Source: Homalodisca vitripennis (Eukaryota; Arthropoda; Insecta; Hemiptera; Cicadellidae). From it: a stretch of DNA of 64,000 bases. A program made the position numbers and the translations under genes. The notes beneath the pieces were generated by a model. The model was given only the letters and a program-made list of their open reading frames with translations. It did no database searches and was not told the origin of the DNA. The stretch lies in the NCBI RefSeq assembly GCF_021130785.1, contig NC_060214.1:2259001-2323000 (forward strand), in the 5' to 3' direction. This document shows, piece by piece, positions 36,691-49,643 of this stretch. How positions within the stretch are numbered: position 1 is the stretch's first letter; each line of letters begins with the position of its first letter.

Positions 36691-37573
36691 TATGCTAAGT
36701 TAGATTAATACTATACTTGTACTCTTTTAATATGAATATGCCCTTAATCACATGCATAAACACAAGACTATGGTGGGTGTCCATATCGCAGGTACATTAC
36801 AACTTGCTGTCCATTCCTCAGTGGTTGTCATATAAATATGGTGGAGACTTTGTGCATTATTTACGTCTGGAATATTATAGATGAGAATACACTCGCGTGG
36901 GAATGCCATATAATATGGCTAAATACCAATTTAAAACATATAAAGGAGCGTACTGATTGTAAAATCTACTAATAAAGAGAGGAAGATATGGGAATAGAGG
37001 TTTTAGAATCTAAATCAGCAAGATGTTTTCTTTTGAGTTCCTAGTTTCTCATTAAACTAGGAGATAATGTTTTTTCTAACCAGATGCATTAACATCACAC
37101 TTAATTCAAAAGAGAACCAAATTAGTTCTTGTTTATTTTATACTGATATTGGGACGTAATGTAGATAAAAAAATAACTCGTGTCATCTGTGGTACTCATA
37201 AACACTGAATATCATACTTGAAACTGTAATATAGCGTATATTTTATTCTTTATGCGTTTTTTACCTACGCTATTTGACCTATTATGAAAACGAAATTTTA
37301 CAGTGTACGTAAAAAATGCATATATATGTAAGGCAAAGGTGCAGCAGCTATATTATTTTGACACATAATACCTTTACTGAATGTATTTCATTTTAAACTT
37401 GCAACATTCTGTATGATAAGCTTGTTTAACGATTATTGTTCCATAAAATATTGTTTATTATTTTAACAGTATGAACCACTGCATGTTATCAATTAATGGA
37501 TGCATAATATATAAAATACATGACAAAATAATAAAAATAATTAATATTACTACAGTTAAATATTTAAATATAT
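36691..37573. other. AT-rich non-coding sequence
   Basis: Nothing recognised. Confidence 0.4.
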
Positions 37574-37621
37574 TCAGAGAAAACTCGTATATATATACAT
37601 ACATATATATATATATATATG

Positions 37622-37684
<63 letters not shown>

Positions 37685-37701
37685 CGAGTTGAATTCTCTG
37701 A
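37574..37701. repeat. Long AT palindrome with unique inverted flanks
   Basis: TA runs interrupted by TACATACA/TGTATGTA blocks in a symmetric order are flanked by TCAGAGAAAACTCG on the left and CGAGTTGAATTCTCTGA on the right, which are inverted copies apart from a 3-bp difference. The whole 128 bp can fold on itself. Confidence 0.75.
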
Positions 37702-40172
37702 GAGTTATCACTAAAGTTATGAGTTAGCGCTACAGGGGACTGTAAGTACGTAATTATACCACACCTTAAGTAAGTTTTACATATACCGCGAGTCAGTAAT
37801 TATACCAAACAGAATACAGACCACATAGCCTGTAGACACAACTGATGACGGTATGACATCACGAATAGTTTACTCCATACTATATAGTAGGTGAGCGTTA
37901 TATAGTAGCTTTCAGAAAGGTCATAATGGTCGTATTGCCTATGACCTATGGCCTTATATAGTTTTTACTCTTTAAAATTTACATCACTATGAAATTAAAG
38001 CGATAATATTTCATCCCAGAAAATATACTAATATTTACACTAGCGAAACATGATGTTGTGTCATTAATTGAGGATTAAATCGATTGTTAGTTTCGTAATA
38101 AAACAAAGCATAGGGTTTCTTAACAATATTTCCCTTGATCCAAATATTAAATACTTACTTAAAATTACATGATAGACATGTTGAATGGCTCTTCACTTTA
38201 TTATAATATATTAGGATCGGTATATTCTAAGAATTTGTATTCTACAATATATTACGAACGGAAATATAAAAATATGTAACCCATTGTGAAAGATTGTGAT
38301 TTTGGTTAGTAAGAAGCATAGGAAGTTTTATAAGGTATTAAAATTTTGAAACGCTTTAAAAAACATTTCCATAGAATCGATTAGTAGGATTAGTAAAATT
38401 TTCATCAAGACTCAGTAGAATAATTTGTTTCATTGCAAATAAATTCATCACCCAATCGTTTAAATTATATTTTTAAAGCTACGTTTATGATTAACTACAT
38501 AACACATAACTACACTACAAACACATAACAAATAAACTAAACTTATTACCATTTATGAAACTATAGTAATTTTCAAAATTAACTGTTATAATGGATAGTC
38601 AATGAATTCTTTGCTTACATTAAATAGGGTAGCTGAGTAAACGAGTGATAAAGTGTCTCGTTAAAGTATTTGCTTCTCGTTTATCTCTAATCTTATACAG
38701 CTTTAGGTTCCATTAGATGGTGGTGAATTCAAGATACTTTATAACAATCATTCTGTATCTTCTAAGACGAATTATTATTTAGAATATACCATAAATTAAG
38801 GCTTAAAGCCTAAAATTATTTTATTTTTTTAAATTATTAGTAGGTACAAAAATTTGTCACTTTTAATATAATTTAGGAATGCAAATATTTTTTTATTAAT
38901 GAATATATTATTTCGTATTTTTACAAAAATAAAAATAACATAAAAATTATTGTACAGCATATATTGAATTAGTAAACTGATAAATTTATTCATAGGGGAG
39001 AGTTGTCTATATTGAACCACTTAAAAAAACAATTAAATTTTGCGTACTAATGTTATTAATATGTTTTAATACATTTATAATTAATTTATACTGGTCTTTA
39101 ACACATCTTAAGCAATTTTTTCAGATTATTTACAGTACAATTTACTTTAATAAAAATAAAACTGTAAACATTTACAAAAGTCCAATTTAGGAAACCAGTT
39201 TCCTTAATTGAACCAGTACATTGCATTAAGAGAAATTCATAAATTGAGTACGCAGAATGGTTAAGATGAAATATATTTTTATTTTCCATAATATTTAAGA
39301 AATAAAACCAAATTATTATAATGAAAAAATTAATTAAAATAAAAATTATTGACATTCTTTACAAAAATAGGGGAGAGAAGCATTTTAATAACCATTTAGT
39401 AGCACTAAATGTGGTTTCTTAATTACACAATTCGCTGACAAAAACTTATTTGCAGGAACATTAGAATAATTAATTTGAGATATTTTATCCCTCTTTTAGT
39501 TTTATACTTCATCGAGATTTTCTTAAATTGTTGTAGAAATGGAATGTCAACTTATCATAATATTAGATCAAATTAGAACTGGAATATAATTTATTTATTT
39601 GGACCCGTATCTAAAATTTCTAAATAATAACTATTTGTGAATAAATTATTTCCAAAATATAACAAGTTCACTAACCTCTTTTGACATCCTTAACGTCATA
39701 TATACAAAAATTTGTCGAAAATTTATGTATTTATGTTTTATAATGAGCTTTTATTTAAATCTCATTGATAATTCAGTATTTATCATCTTGTACCTTGAAG
39801 TTTTGAATAGTCGAGCACCATTTTTATGGTGGTTATTGATTCTATCTTTACCCATGTCCAGCAAAGCTACCGGTAATAGAATCCTCTGGCAATTTGAATG
39901 TATGGAACTCATAGAAGAACAATTTTGTATCGTTTGCTTTCTTCTTATAACCATTACCAGCATCACGAATATTACAGTTGTGAATGTATGATGTCACATC
40001 ATAAATACAAAATTATGTTTATATTTGAACGTGTATTTTTATTTTTATAAGCAACTTATTATATAGAACGCTAGTGGTATTCACTTTGGAATTCTAGTTT
40101 AAAAGGCACCATAGTGCTTAAAAACGTACCTAACAAAATAATTTATACTTTTAAATCTAAATGTTCTTACAA
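37702..40172. other. AT-rich non-coding sequence
   Basis: No gene recognised in 2.5 kb. Overlapping open frames at 39725-39991 on both strands lack any family resemblance. Confidence 0.4.
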
Positions 40173-40209
40173 TCACACACACATACGCGCGCGCGCAGGC
40201 GTCGGCGCG
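40173..40209. repeat. CA/CG alternating tract (Z-DNA prone)
   Basis: CACACACACATACGCGCGCG continues into a CG-rich stretch of alternating purine and pyrimidine. Confidence 0.8.
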
Positions 40210-40396
40210 TATTCCATTTTATAATATATCATGTCTGGTAAGGTATTCCTTATGTTATATAGCTTGACATATATACACATTTATATCACGCTAGGCTGAA
40301 TTCTGTGACGTTCCAAACTGATTTGAACAATCCAGACATCCCCTGAAACTTTATATGGTCAAGTATATTCACTTTACAAAATGTACGTTGTTGTTT

Positions 40397-40964
40397 AATC
40401 ACGCGGGTAGGGTACGATAAGCGGACCCGGTTTATTATCGAAGAATGTAATCATTGAAACCTAATATTCACATCTCAAATCCTAGACTATCAAGTCCTCA
40501 ATAGCAATCATGTGTTTAAAATTAAAATATGAATTTAGTATTTGCATTGATCAAACAAATTATTAAAACCAAAATTAGGAAAACTGCAGACGACCATATT
40601 TGCTCCCCTCGCAGTTACAGTTGTTTATTTTTCAAAAAAATTACATAATTGGGTTTTTGGTACGAGTCCAACATGTTGAAGTCACGAAAAACATGTCTTA
40701 TTATCTTTCAAAGCAATGTCGTGTAGTTTTCTAATATTGACTGCTATTTTAATAATCAAATGTTACTCATAAAAAATTGAAATATTACATGACGAATATT
40801 TATTTGAAAGTGTTTACAGCTGTTGGTATAGATGATTTAAGTTAATTGTTCCAAATAATTAATCAGTATCGATTGATTATATCGACGGTTATGATTAAGT
40901 AATATCGTTTGCCAATTTCGATATAAAAAACCGTGTACGCTTATCGTACCCTACACAATCACGC
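40397..40964. mobile_element. 552-bp MITE with ~19-bp terminal inverted repeats and an 8-bp target duplication
   Basis: The element 40405-40956 starts GGGTAGGGTACGATAAGCG and ends CGCTTATCGTACCCTACAC, which are inverted copies with one mismatch. The similarity continues inward (GACCCGGTTTATTAT against TACACGGTTTTTTAT). The exact octamer AATCACGC lies directly outside both ends (40397-40404 and 40957-40964). An 8-bp duplication points to hAT or another superfamily with this footprint. No transposase is encoded. Inside are tracts such as TCGATTGATTATATCGA. Confidence 0.8.
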
Positions 40965-42159
40965 ATTTATGTGTACGAAGCTTTTTCTTTGAGTTTTTAC
41001 AAGTAGCAGCACTGTAAACTTCCTACTTTTACACATTTAGATATACCGTTTTACAACTCGCGTATGTGTCTCTTAAATTAGAACTTTGTTTAGTTTTCGA
41101 AAGAAACTGTAAGTGCAACTGAAAGATCCGCGTGGAGTAACAGCAAAGTTGGGGCATAAGAAAGTTAATATTGACGGCCATTGTCTGGAGACGACGTGTT
41201 GTTGGTGAGTTGAAAACTTTCATAACGAGCCTAAAACCTGTCTCTCCGTGTTCGCATACGAGTAACCCGTGCGACTGCCGGTAATGCAACTAAGGTGTTT
41301 TTATAAAATTGTTTCTATTACACAACATTCTACTGAACGGCCAAGCTAATAACATCATTGTAGATACTAAATATTACACATTTTAGGAAAGATTTAGAAC
41401 AAGTATGTATCTGTTCAAACTTTGGAGTTATCTATGAAACTAAAAAACGATAAAACAAATTGACGGTCTTATGTAAATGTAAAATCTAGTCGTAAATAAA
41501 AAATTTAAAATAGTACTTTTCTATTATATTAAAGTGGCAAGCTAACTAAAGTTAAAATGTGGGCTATATTATTGTGTTAATGTGATTTTTATGTTGCCTT
41601 TTTGTTCACCACTCAGTTTGTTATCATCCACATTGCGTCACCTGGCGAGATCCTAATGTACAAACACCTATTATATAAGGAACTATAAGGAAACTAAGGA
41701 ACGATTAAACACGGTCTTATGTAAATATAGAATAAAGTCTTAAAAAATAATATTTAAAAGTTGTGTTTTATAACCATTACACTACAGTGGATCTCCGTAA
41801 TCTGGTGAGATCCTAATGTACAATCAAAATGGGAATGAATAGTGGATATTATCTAAGCTGCACTTTGGAAACACAGCTTCTGTTTCAATCTCTAGCAGCC
41901 TAGGCAAACAGGCTTACCAAATTCTATAAAATTAAGAGAAATCCACCTCGCCAAACAATCATCATTTGCAGGAGCACCGAACTTATAAATCATGATTCCT
42001 TTACTCCAGAGTCTCGACAATTGCAGTTCTAAATTCAAATAAATATTAACAGTCGTTGATTGGTGTTTGGCCTGGCGATCTTCTTATCTAAACATATAGG
42101 GGACAAACAAAGTCAAGTTCAAAATAATGTACGAACAAAGTAAGGGCTTTGGTTTTGAT
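40965..42159. other. AT-rich non-coding sequence
   Basis: The phrase GGCGAGATCCTAATGTACAA / GGTGAGATCCTAATGTACAA occurs at about 41643 and 41803, each shortly after CTTATGTAAAT..., so part of this region (about 41460-41830) is a diverged direct duplication. No gene recognised. Confidence 0.45.
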
Positions 42160-42235
42160 CTACTTTCTCACCCGAAAAGTGAGAGACCCGGGTTCCTTTC
42201 CCGGAAGCGATTGCTGTTTTTTCAGCATTTATTCA
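42160..42235 (+). repeat. tRNA-derived SINE-like fragment
   Basis: CTCACCCGAAAAGTGAGAG forms an anticodon-arm-like stem. It is followed by ACCCGGGTTCCTTTCCCGG, a T-arm-like stem whose loop departs from the GGTTCRANNCC B-box rule. The A box is unclear. This resembles the tRNA-derived heads of insect SINEs. A working tRNA gene is not supported. Confidence 0.4.
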
Positions 42236-42623
42236 AGAAATTAAATTAGATTATTGCCAATCGTACAAATTTACTAGTAAAAAAAACCTTTTGACTTGAA
42301 TTATACACACAGCATTCTTAGCTCTTTTATTGATTTGCAAATTTCTCTTCATGGTGGATTTCCCTCAATGTCTTTCCTTCATCTCTTTTGAAGCAACTTC
42401 TACCAATTCGAATTCCTCGTTACAATTCAACTATCCTTTCGCCTGAAAGTTGTCAATTAACTTCTCTTTCTCTACGAAGGTTAATTTGTACCAAGCAGCC
42501 TCTTTTTTGGGAAATCTTCTCATGCTTGAATACACTGAGAAGATAAAAGGGAAAGATTTATTCAAAGTTGTATTAAAATTAACATAAATATCTAAGTTTT
42601 ATATTAATACAATTTATTGTAAT

Positions 42624-42837
42624 ATGCATGGTTCAACAAGTTCATTTAGTGATACTCTAATCCAGATACTGCTGAAAAAACGGGACAGATTTCAACAAGA
42701 GTATAGCAGTTATAATATCAATATGGGTTCTACAAGAACTCGTTTCATTGAGGCTTCAATATTCCAGTACAAAGAACTCGATGTTAGTGCTGGACAAATA
42801 GCAACTAATTATATAGGTGATGACGTCAAGGTAATTT
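42624..42837 (+). other. Possible coding exon of unknown function
   Basis: An ATG-started open stretch of 71 codons has protein-like composition (LLKKRDRFQQEYSSY, FIEASIFQYKELDVSAGQ) and ends at GATGACGTCAAG followed by a possible donor GTAATT. No family is recognised, and no partner exon or poly-pyrimidine acceptor is visible nearby. It could be a first coding exon, a transposon scrap, or chance. Confidence 0.2.
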
Positions 42838-42839
42838 AG

Positions 42840-45261
42840 AGCAATTATTTAGTTAAAATATATTTACTTTCATGTTTTACTATGACGGTCAAATAGTTCT
42901 CAAGAAATTAATATGAACTTGACCTTTATAACTTGCTGATAAAAACATATAGTCCATACGTAATCTCGGCCATATCAGACGAGTTCATGTTTAAGGAGTT
43001 TATAATACTTATTATAGATGGATAAATGTGCAAATACCCATCGATACTGGAGTGCTAACGTAGTCTGAGCATGAATGTATGCACTAGCTCGAGCCAAGAG
43101 CTAGCTAAAGGAACATATTTATTCTTGTCTGCCTGCTTGAGTGAGGGGCGTCATCAAATTCGTGATCGGTACCTTCTCTTGTTCAACGTTCAACGAGATT
43201 TGTGCACGGAAAGTTACCGATTAAAACTTCCTTTTACCACTATTATCCTCTGTGACTCTTCCACCATAAGCTCTACAAACAGACAGAAAAACGAATCTCT
43301 AGTAAAGTATTGAACAATCTACTCGGATAACGAAAGCGTCACTATATCTTTTTAGTTTGGACGAGATAAGAAGCAGCGTTCTTGGAGTGAATGTCAATTT
43401 CATTGATCAGAATTCCAGTTATCACTTAGCTGTCAGTAACAAAATTGGGTCTATCTAGTAGTTCCTTCATAGTTATTATTAGCCACATTAAAAACTTTTT
43501 TAGTTAAACTTACATTTACATGATTACTTTCTTACTTTCGTTACATGATTTACCTGTGCCAGATATTACTATTTCTACAAATAGACAAATATTATCAGCA
43601 ATATAGCAGTAAAGATTCCAAGGTGCTAAATAACATTAGGCCTAATATTAATTCAGTTATATTTATTACTTATCTCACTTCCTGGTGCTTTCAAATTTAT
43701 GTAAACAAATTTTTAATAGTGAAAAAATTAAGATTTGTATACTTTTAAATTTGTTACTAAAAGATTGCTTTATACATATTTGTAATAAACTTTATTACTA
43801 AATAATCATAGAAAAATAACACATATTTTTTTAGTATGGTAGAATGCTTAATGGATAGGTAATTTAAAAATAAAATTCTTCTATGAAGGATCCGCGAAGG
43901 TATGTACTGGTAGAGAAAAACAGCTGTTCCTCTGGAAATCGATTACGATAACTGATTACAATAGGGTAGAACAGTTGACTAATAATTTCTTCATCCCTTA
44001 TGGTCGGAAAACCAATCAAGGGATTCAGTTATTAGGTAATGTGGGTTAGGTAAGGAACAGTACTGCAGTCTCTTACTCGAGAATGTTTCGAGATTTTCAG
44101 TTTGGCTTATTATTTATTTGTGTTTAAATTTTTCTTATCCAAAAACTTTTTTAAGTGGGTTTTTGTGTAACGAGACATTTTATACACCAATTAAGATTTT
44201 TGTAGCGGAAATTATTGGAAAATAAAGTTTTTTACAGGGAATTTGTAATATTTTTATAGATTAATGGAGATTAGGATATTCATTTCAAGCAAGATTTTAT
44301 TTAAGTTAAGTTTTAATTACAAATATAATTCAGAGGCTTCTTGCAATAAAAGTTGTATATTTAACATTAAAAATAAACTATATATTAAGATTTTTGTTTG
44401 TAAGCCAATTACTTTAGAAAAAATACAGATTAAGAACCATTTTAACTTCGAATTGGTGCTAGCAGAAAGAGGAAGTTGAAAACGAGGCATAAAGACTGTT
44501 TTCAACGAAGGTTTTGATCAAATTTCTATATATGCACGCTTGTGGATAGGTTTGCTTTGGTTTGAAATATATTTATAAAGATTAATTATAGTTAGAGTTT
44601 TAATTTTTAAATCGATAAGTATTGAATCTAATTTGTTTTATTCTGAGACCTTTCTTTGGGAACCTTTTGAATGACAGGAGGTCCAATAACGAATTGGTCA
44701 TTGAGTCCAAATTTTTAAATATTAGTACAACATTATTAAACAAATTAAAAAACAATTTAAGACAGTATTACCCTGTCTGTTTTCTTCAATATCCTACATT
44801 AAATTATTTTTAAAAAAAGAAACAAAAGTGCAGATAAACTAAACAAAAATATAGTACAGAGATTTCTGTTAGTTTGATTTCTAATTGATTGTAGCCAGTT
44901 ATACTTTACACGTAGTATCGAGATCTTGAATTATTCATTTGGCAATAACAAGTACGGTATCTGACAATAAGTTTAACGATATAAGCAATTACCATACGCC
45001 AAGTTGATAATAATTTTTTACAATTAAATTTATTTTTTTTTTATTTGATACATAGTAAGACAAACATGTTCAATTTATTCCTATTCATATGAACTTATTA
45101 AACTTTCTATTTTTGTAAAAAGCAGTGCAATAAATACCACTAGATAACTACGATTACAACACATTATGTAACAAATACTTATCATTATAACAATTATTTT
45201 TCAATCAAAAATTTAAGATACAATACTATTTATTCTTATTTCCGGCCAACAATAGAAAAAC
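42840..45261. other. AT-rich non-coding sequence
   Basis: No gene recognised in 2.4 kb. Small open frames occur but without supporting context. Confidence 0.4.
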
Positions 45262-46150
45262 ACCGCAATTTCCATACAAATGGCCAGCATCGTTTTACCA
45301 AGCTTCTGGCTATTACAAAAGAATTTACTCGGTCCTAGTCTCTTTCTGGGCAACGATATAACACCGCAATCTCCATACAAATGGCCAGGATTGTTTTACC
45401 AAGCCTCTGGCTATTACAACAGAATAAACACGGTTCTAGTCTCTTATCGCGCAAAGATACAACAACACCACCATCTCCATACAAATGGCCAGGATTGTTT
45501 TACCAAGCCTCTGGCTATTACAACAGAATGAACTCGGTCTTAGTCTCTTATCGGGCAAAGATACAACAACACTGCAATCTCCATACAAATGGCCAGGATT
45601 GTTTTACCAAGCCTCTGGCTATTACAACAGAATGAACTCGGTCTTAGTCTTTTATCGGGCAAAGATACAACAACACTGCAATCTCCATACAAATGGCCAG
45701 GATTGTTTTACCAAGCCTCTGGCTATTACAACAGAATGAACTCGGTCCTAGTCTCTTTCCGGGCAACGATACGACACCGGCAATATCCATACAAATGGCC
45801 AGGATTGTTTTACCAAGCCTCTGGCTATTACAACAGAATGAACTCGGTCTTAGTCTCTAATCGGGCAACGATACAACAACACTGCAATCTACATACAAAT
45901 GGCCAGGATTGTTGTACCAATCCTCTGGCTATTACAACAGAATAAACTCGGTTCTAGTCTCTTATCGCGCAAAGACACAACAACACCACCATCTCCATAC
46001 AAATGGCCAGGATTGTTTTACCAAGCCTCTGGCTATTACAACAGAATGAACTCTGTCCTAGTCTCTTATCGGGCAACGATACACCAACACCGCAATATCC
46101 ATACAAATGGCCAGGATTGTTTTACCAAGCCTCTAGCTATTACAACATAA
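45262..46150. repeat. Tandem array, 104-bp monomer, about 8.5 copies
   Basis: ATGGCCAG occurs at 45280, 45381, 45485, 45589, 45693, 45795, 45899, 46003 and about 46107, mostly 104 bp apart. Units contain TGTTTTACCAAGCCTCTGGC and TATTACAACAGAAT. Since 104 is not a multiple of three, each unit is read in a shifted frame. The overlapping 83-118 codon frames are by-products. Confidence 0.95.
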
Positions 46151-47237
46151 TGAATCCGTCGATTTTAAAAATTTCTAATTTACTGCTGCATTGTTTAACC
46201 TGTAGTAAATATTTACAGCTATAAACAAAATATTAAATACTTTTAGAATATTCAGATTTTTTTGTGTAAATAGCTTGTCATTAATTTACAATTAATTTTT
46301 GAAACAAAACAAGATATCTTCTTCATGGAGCGAATTGAAATCTTCCTTCAATATTTACGGAGAATATTAATCTAACGGATAATGCCAGTACCACTTCGTA
46401 GCTATGTTCTTAGTTATTCAACGCCTTATCAGATTACAAAATTGAAGCCGCGATGTTCAGGAAGACACATTCTAGTTAATAGCTCTGACACTGGCTTGCG
46501 ATATGACACATGAGTATTCAAGAATTAACTTCTTGGTTGACACAATTGTTTTAATTCGTGCACGAGCTGAACCTCGTTTAGCTAAGGAGTTTGCCAATTT
46601 TCGTGCACATAACTAAAGTTACAGATTCAATAAAAATTCCGTTTCATCAACGTATACGCAGGGGATTTTGAAGGTTTTAGTACAAAATTGTAGCAAACAA
46701 TGTAACCGAGTTGGTGAACATTCCTCGTTTCAGATCATTTTAGGAAATTGTAAATTCGGAAAACAAAAATATAATTCTTTTAGGTCTTCCAACTCTTTTT
46801 AAGACGATGAACGTCGATGATATGCGTGAAAAATTTGTCTTTTGTGGCCGTAAGACAAATGTGTTAAATTTCATTCTTGTACAACAACTGAGAATTGAAC
46901 ATAAATATATTTATTCTGGAGCTTGCACTCCCAATTAAACCCATATGATCTTTAAGAAAATAGTTTAGTATTATCCATTAAAGCCATGACGTATACGTGT
47001 GCCAAATTCAACTTTTCTGATATCGGGATGCTGTAGAGTGAGGGAGGGCTTTGCTTTTTATACATAGAGAAAAACCTGTTTGTACTAAACAAACTTAAAA
47101 GCATATTTTAAACATCTATCTCTTTACAAATTTAATTTAAATCACAACGATCCTTATTGGGTTTAATAATTTGTCTTACACTACTGCAGTACATATAAAT
47201 AGTATACCTACTAAGAGGGTTATATGTTTGTGACAAT
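46151..47237. other. AT-rich non-coding sequence
   Basis: Nothing recognised. Confidence 0.4.
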
Positions 47238-47291
47238 GATAATAATGTTCCAATTGTTAAAAAAGATAATAATGTTCCAATTGTTAAAAAA
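47238..47291. repeat. 27-bp perfect tandem duplication
   Basis: GATAATAATGTTCCAATTG plus the following A-rich stretch is repeated once without change (47238 and 47265). Confidence 0.9.
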
Positions 47292-47580
47292 GATACCTAG
47301 TTATTTATTTAGTTAGTAGATTTATTTAGTAATAATCTCGTGTATTAACAAAAGTATGTTTTTTAAAGAGTAGGTAATGCGTTCTTTGCTTAATTTGTCT
47401 TAGATACATGACTAGGTATTTTTTAATGCAACATTGCAATGATTTCAAATATAATGTTATAATAATAACTTTTACTTCTAATATCTTTTTTATTGTTGAA
47501 AATATATTTGTGTCTCTAAAGAAACAAAATTATTAAGGTTAATTATGGACGGCATTCAATCCTTGATTGTATCGTAACGC

Positions 47581-49643
47581 AAAAGTTAAATATCCCGGTA
47601 CATAAATCACGCTCTATCGGTTCGGCCACAGCTAAAGGACCGCAACTCACTATTTCCTGCGTTATTTAACATTGATGTGTACTCTCCAGTCGCCACGTCA
47701 TGTGCACTCTGAATTGTAATTGGACCAAAAGTTAAATATCCCGGTACATAAATCACGCTCTATCGGTTCGGCCACAGCTAAAGGACCGCAACTCACTATT
47801 TCCTGCGTTATTTAACATTGATGTGTACTCTCCAGTCGCCACGTCATGTGCACTCTCAATTGTAATTGGACCAAAAGTTAAATATCCCGGTACATAAATC
47901 TCAGTCTGTAGGTTCGGCCACAGCCAAAGGACCGCAACTCACTATATCCTGCGTTATTGAACATTGATGTGTACTCTCTAGTCGCCACGTCATGTGCACT
48001 CTCAATTGTAATTGGATCAAAAGTTAAATATCCCGTTACATAAATCTCAGTCTGTCGGTTCGGCCACAGCCAAAGGACCGCAACTCACTATTTCCTGCGT
48101 TATTGAACATTGATGTGTACTCTCCAGTCGTCACTTTATATGTGCTCTCTTTTGTAATTGGACCAACAGGTTAATTATCCCGGTACATAAATCTCAATAT
48201 GTCGGTTCGGCCACAGCCATAGGACCGCAACTCACTATTTCCTGCGTTATTGAACATTGATGTGTACTCTCCAGTCGTCACTTTATATGTGCTCTCTTTT
48301 GTAATTGGACCAACAGGTTAATTATCCCGGTACATAAATCTCAGTATGTCGGTTCGGCCACAGCCATAGGATCGCAACTCACTATTTCCTGCGTTATTGA
48401 ACATTGATGTGTACTCTCCAGTCGTCACTTTATATGTGCTCTCTTTTGTAATTGGACCAACAGGTTAATTATCCCGGTACATAAATCTCAGTATGTCGGT
48501 TCGGCCACAGCCATAGGACCGCAACTCACTATTTCCTGCGTTATTGAACATTGATGTGTACTCTCCAGTCGTCACATCATGTGCACTCTGAATTGTAATT
48601 GGACCAAAAGTTAAATATCCTGGTACATAAACCACGCTCTGTCGGTTCGGCCACAGCCAAAGGACCGAAACTCACTATTTCCTGCGTTATTGAACATTGA
48701 TGTGTACTCTCCAGTCGTCACTTTATATGTGCTCTCTTTTGTAATTGGACCAACAGGTTAATTATCCCGGTACATAAATCTCAGTATGTCGGTTCGGCCA
48801 CAGCCATAGGACCGCAACTCACTATTTCCTGCGTTATTGAACATTGATGTGTACTCTCCAGTCGTCACTTTATATGTGCTCTCTTTTGTAATTGGACCAA
48901 CAGGTTAATTATCCCGGTACATAAATCTCAGTATGTCGGTTCGGCCACAGCCATAGGACCGCAACTCACTATTTCCTGCGTTATTGAACATTGATGTGTA
49001 CTCTCCAGTCGTCACATCATGTGCACTCTGAATTGTAATTGGACCAAAAGTTAAATATCCTGGTACATAAATCACGTTCTGTCGGTTCGGCCACAGCCAA
49101 AGGACCGCAGCTCACTATTTCCTGCGTTATTGAACATTGATGTGTACTCTCCAGTCGTCACTTTATATGTGCTCTCAGTTGTAATTGGACCAACAGGTTA
49201 ATTATCCCGGTACATAAATCTCAGTATGTCGGTTTCGGCCACAGCCAAAGGACCGCAGCTCACTATTTCCTGCGTTATTGAACATTGATGTGTACTCTCC
49301 AGTCGTCACTTTATATGTGCTCTCAGTTGTAATTGGACCAACAGGTTAATTATCCCGGTACATAAATCTCAGTATGTCGGTTCGGCCACAGCCATAGGAC
49401 CGCAACTCACTATTTCCTGCGTTATTGAACATTGATGTGTACTCTCCAGTCGTCACATCATGTGCACTCTGAATTGTAATTGGACCAAAAGTTAAATATC
49501 CCAATACTTAAATCGCGCTCTGTCGGTTCGGCTACAGCAAAAGGACCACAAGTCACTATTTCCTGCGTTATTGAACATTGATGTGTAGTCTCTAGTCGTC
49601 ACGTCACGTGAGTTTTCAGTTGTTGTTGTACCAACAGGTTAAA
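47581..49643. repeat. Satellite-like array, 146-bp monomer, 14 full copies with higher-order structure
   Basis: Monomers begin at 47581, 47727, 47873, 48019 and so on, 146 bp apart. All carry GGTTCGGCCACAGC, AGGACCGCAACTCACTAT and TTGATGTGTACTCTCCAGTC-like segments. Two types alternate: A (starts AAAAGTTAAATATCC, ends ATGTGCACTCTGAATTG) and B (starts ACAGGTTAATTATCC, ends TATATGTGCTCTCTTTTG). The order is AAAA BBB A BB A BB A plus a partial B, so the right part repeats as an A-B-B trimer of about 438 bp. Diverged single relatives lie at 14.2 and 17.3 kb. The monomer is close to nucleosome length. Confidence 0.95.

Noticed and set aside
45280..46224. Series of 73-118 codon overlapping open frames
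   Set aside because: They start at the same ATG of each 104-bp repeat and shift frame from unit to unit. They are repeat by-products.
15877..49643. Tandem arrays as possible CRISPR loci
   Set aside because: Units are contiguous 90-146 bp monomers without unique spacers, and the DNA is eukaryotic.
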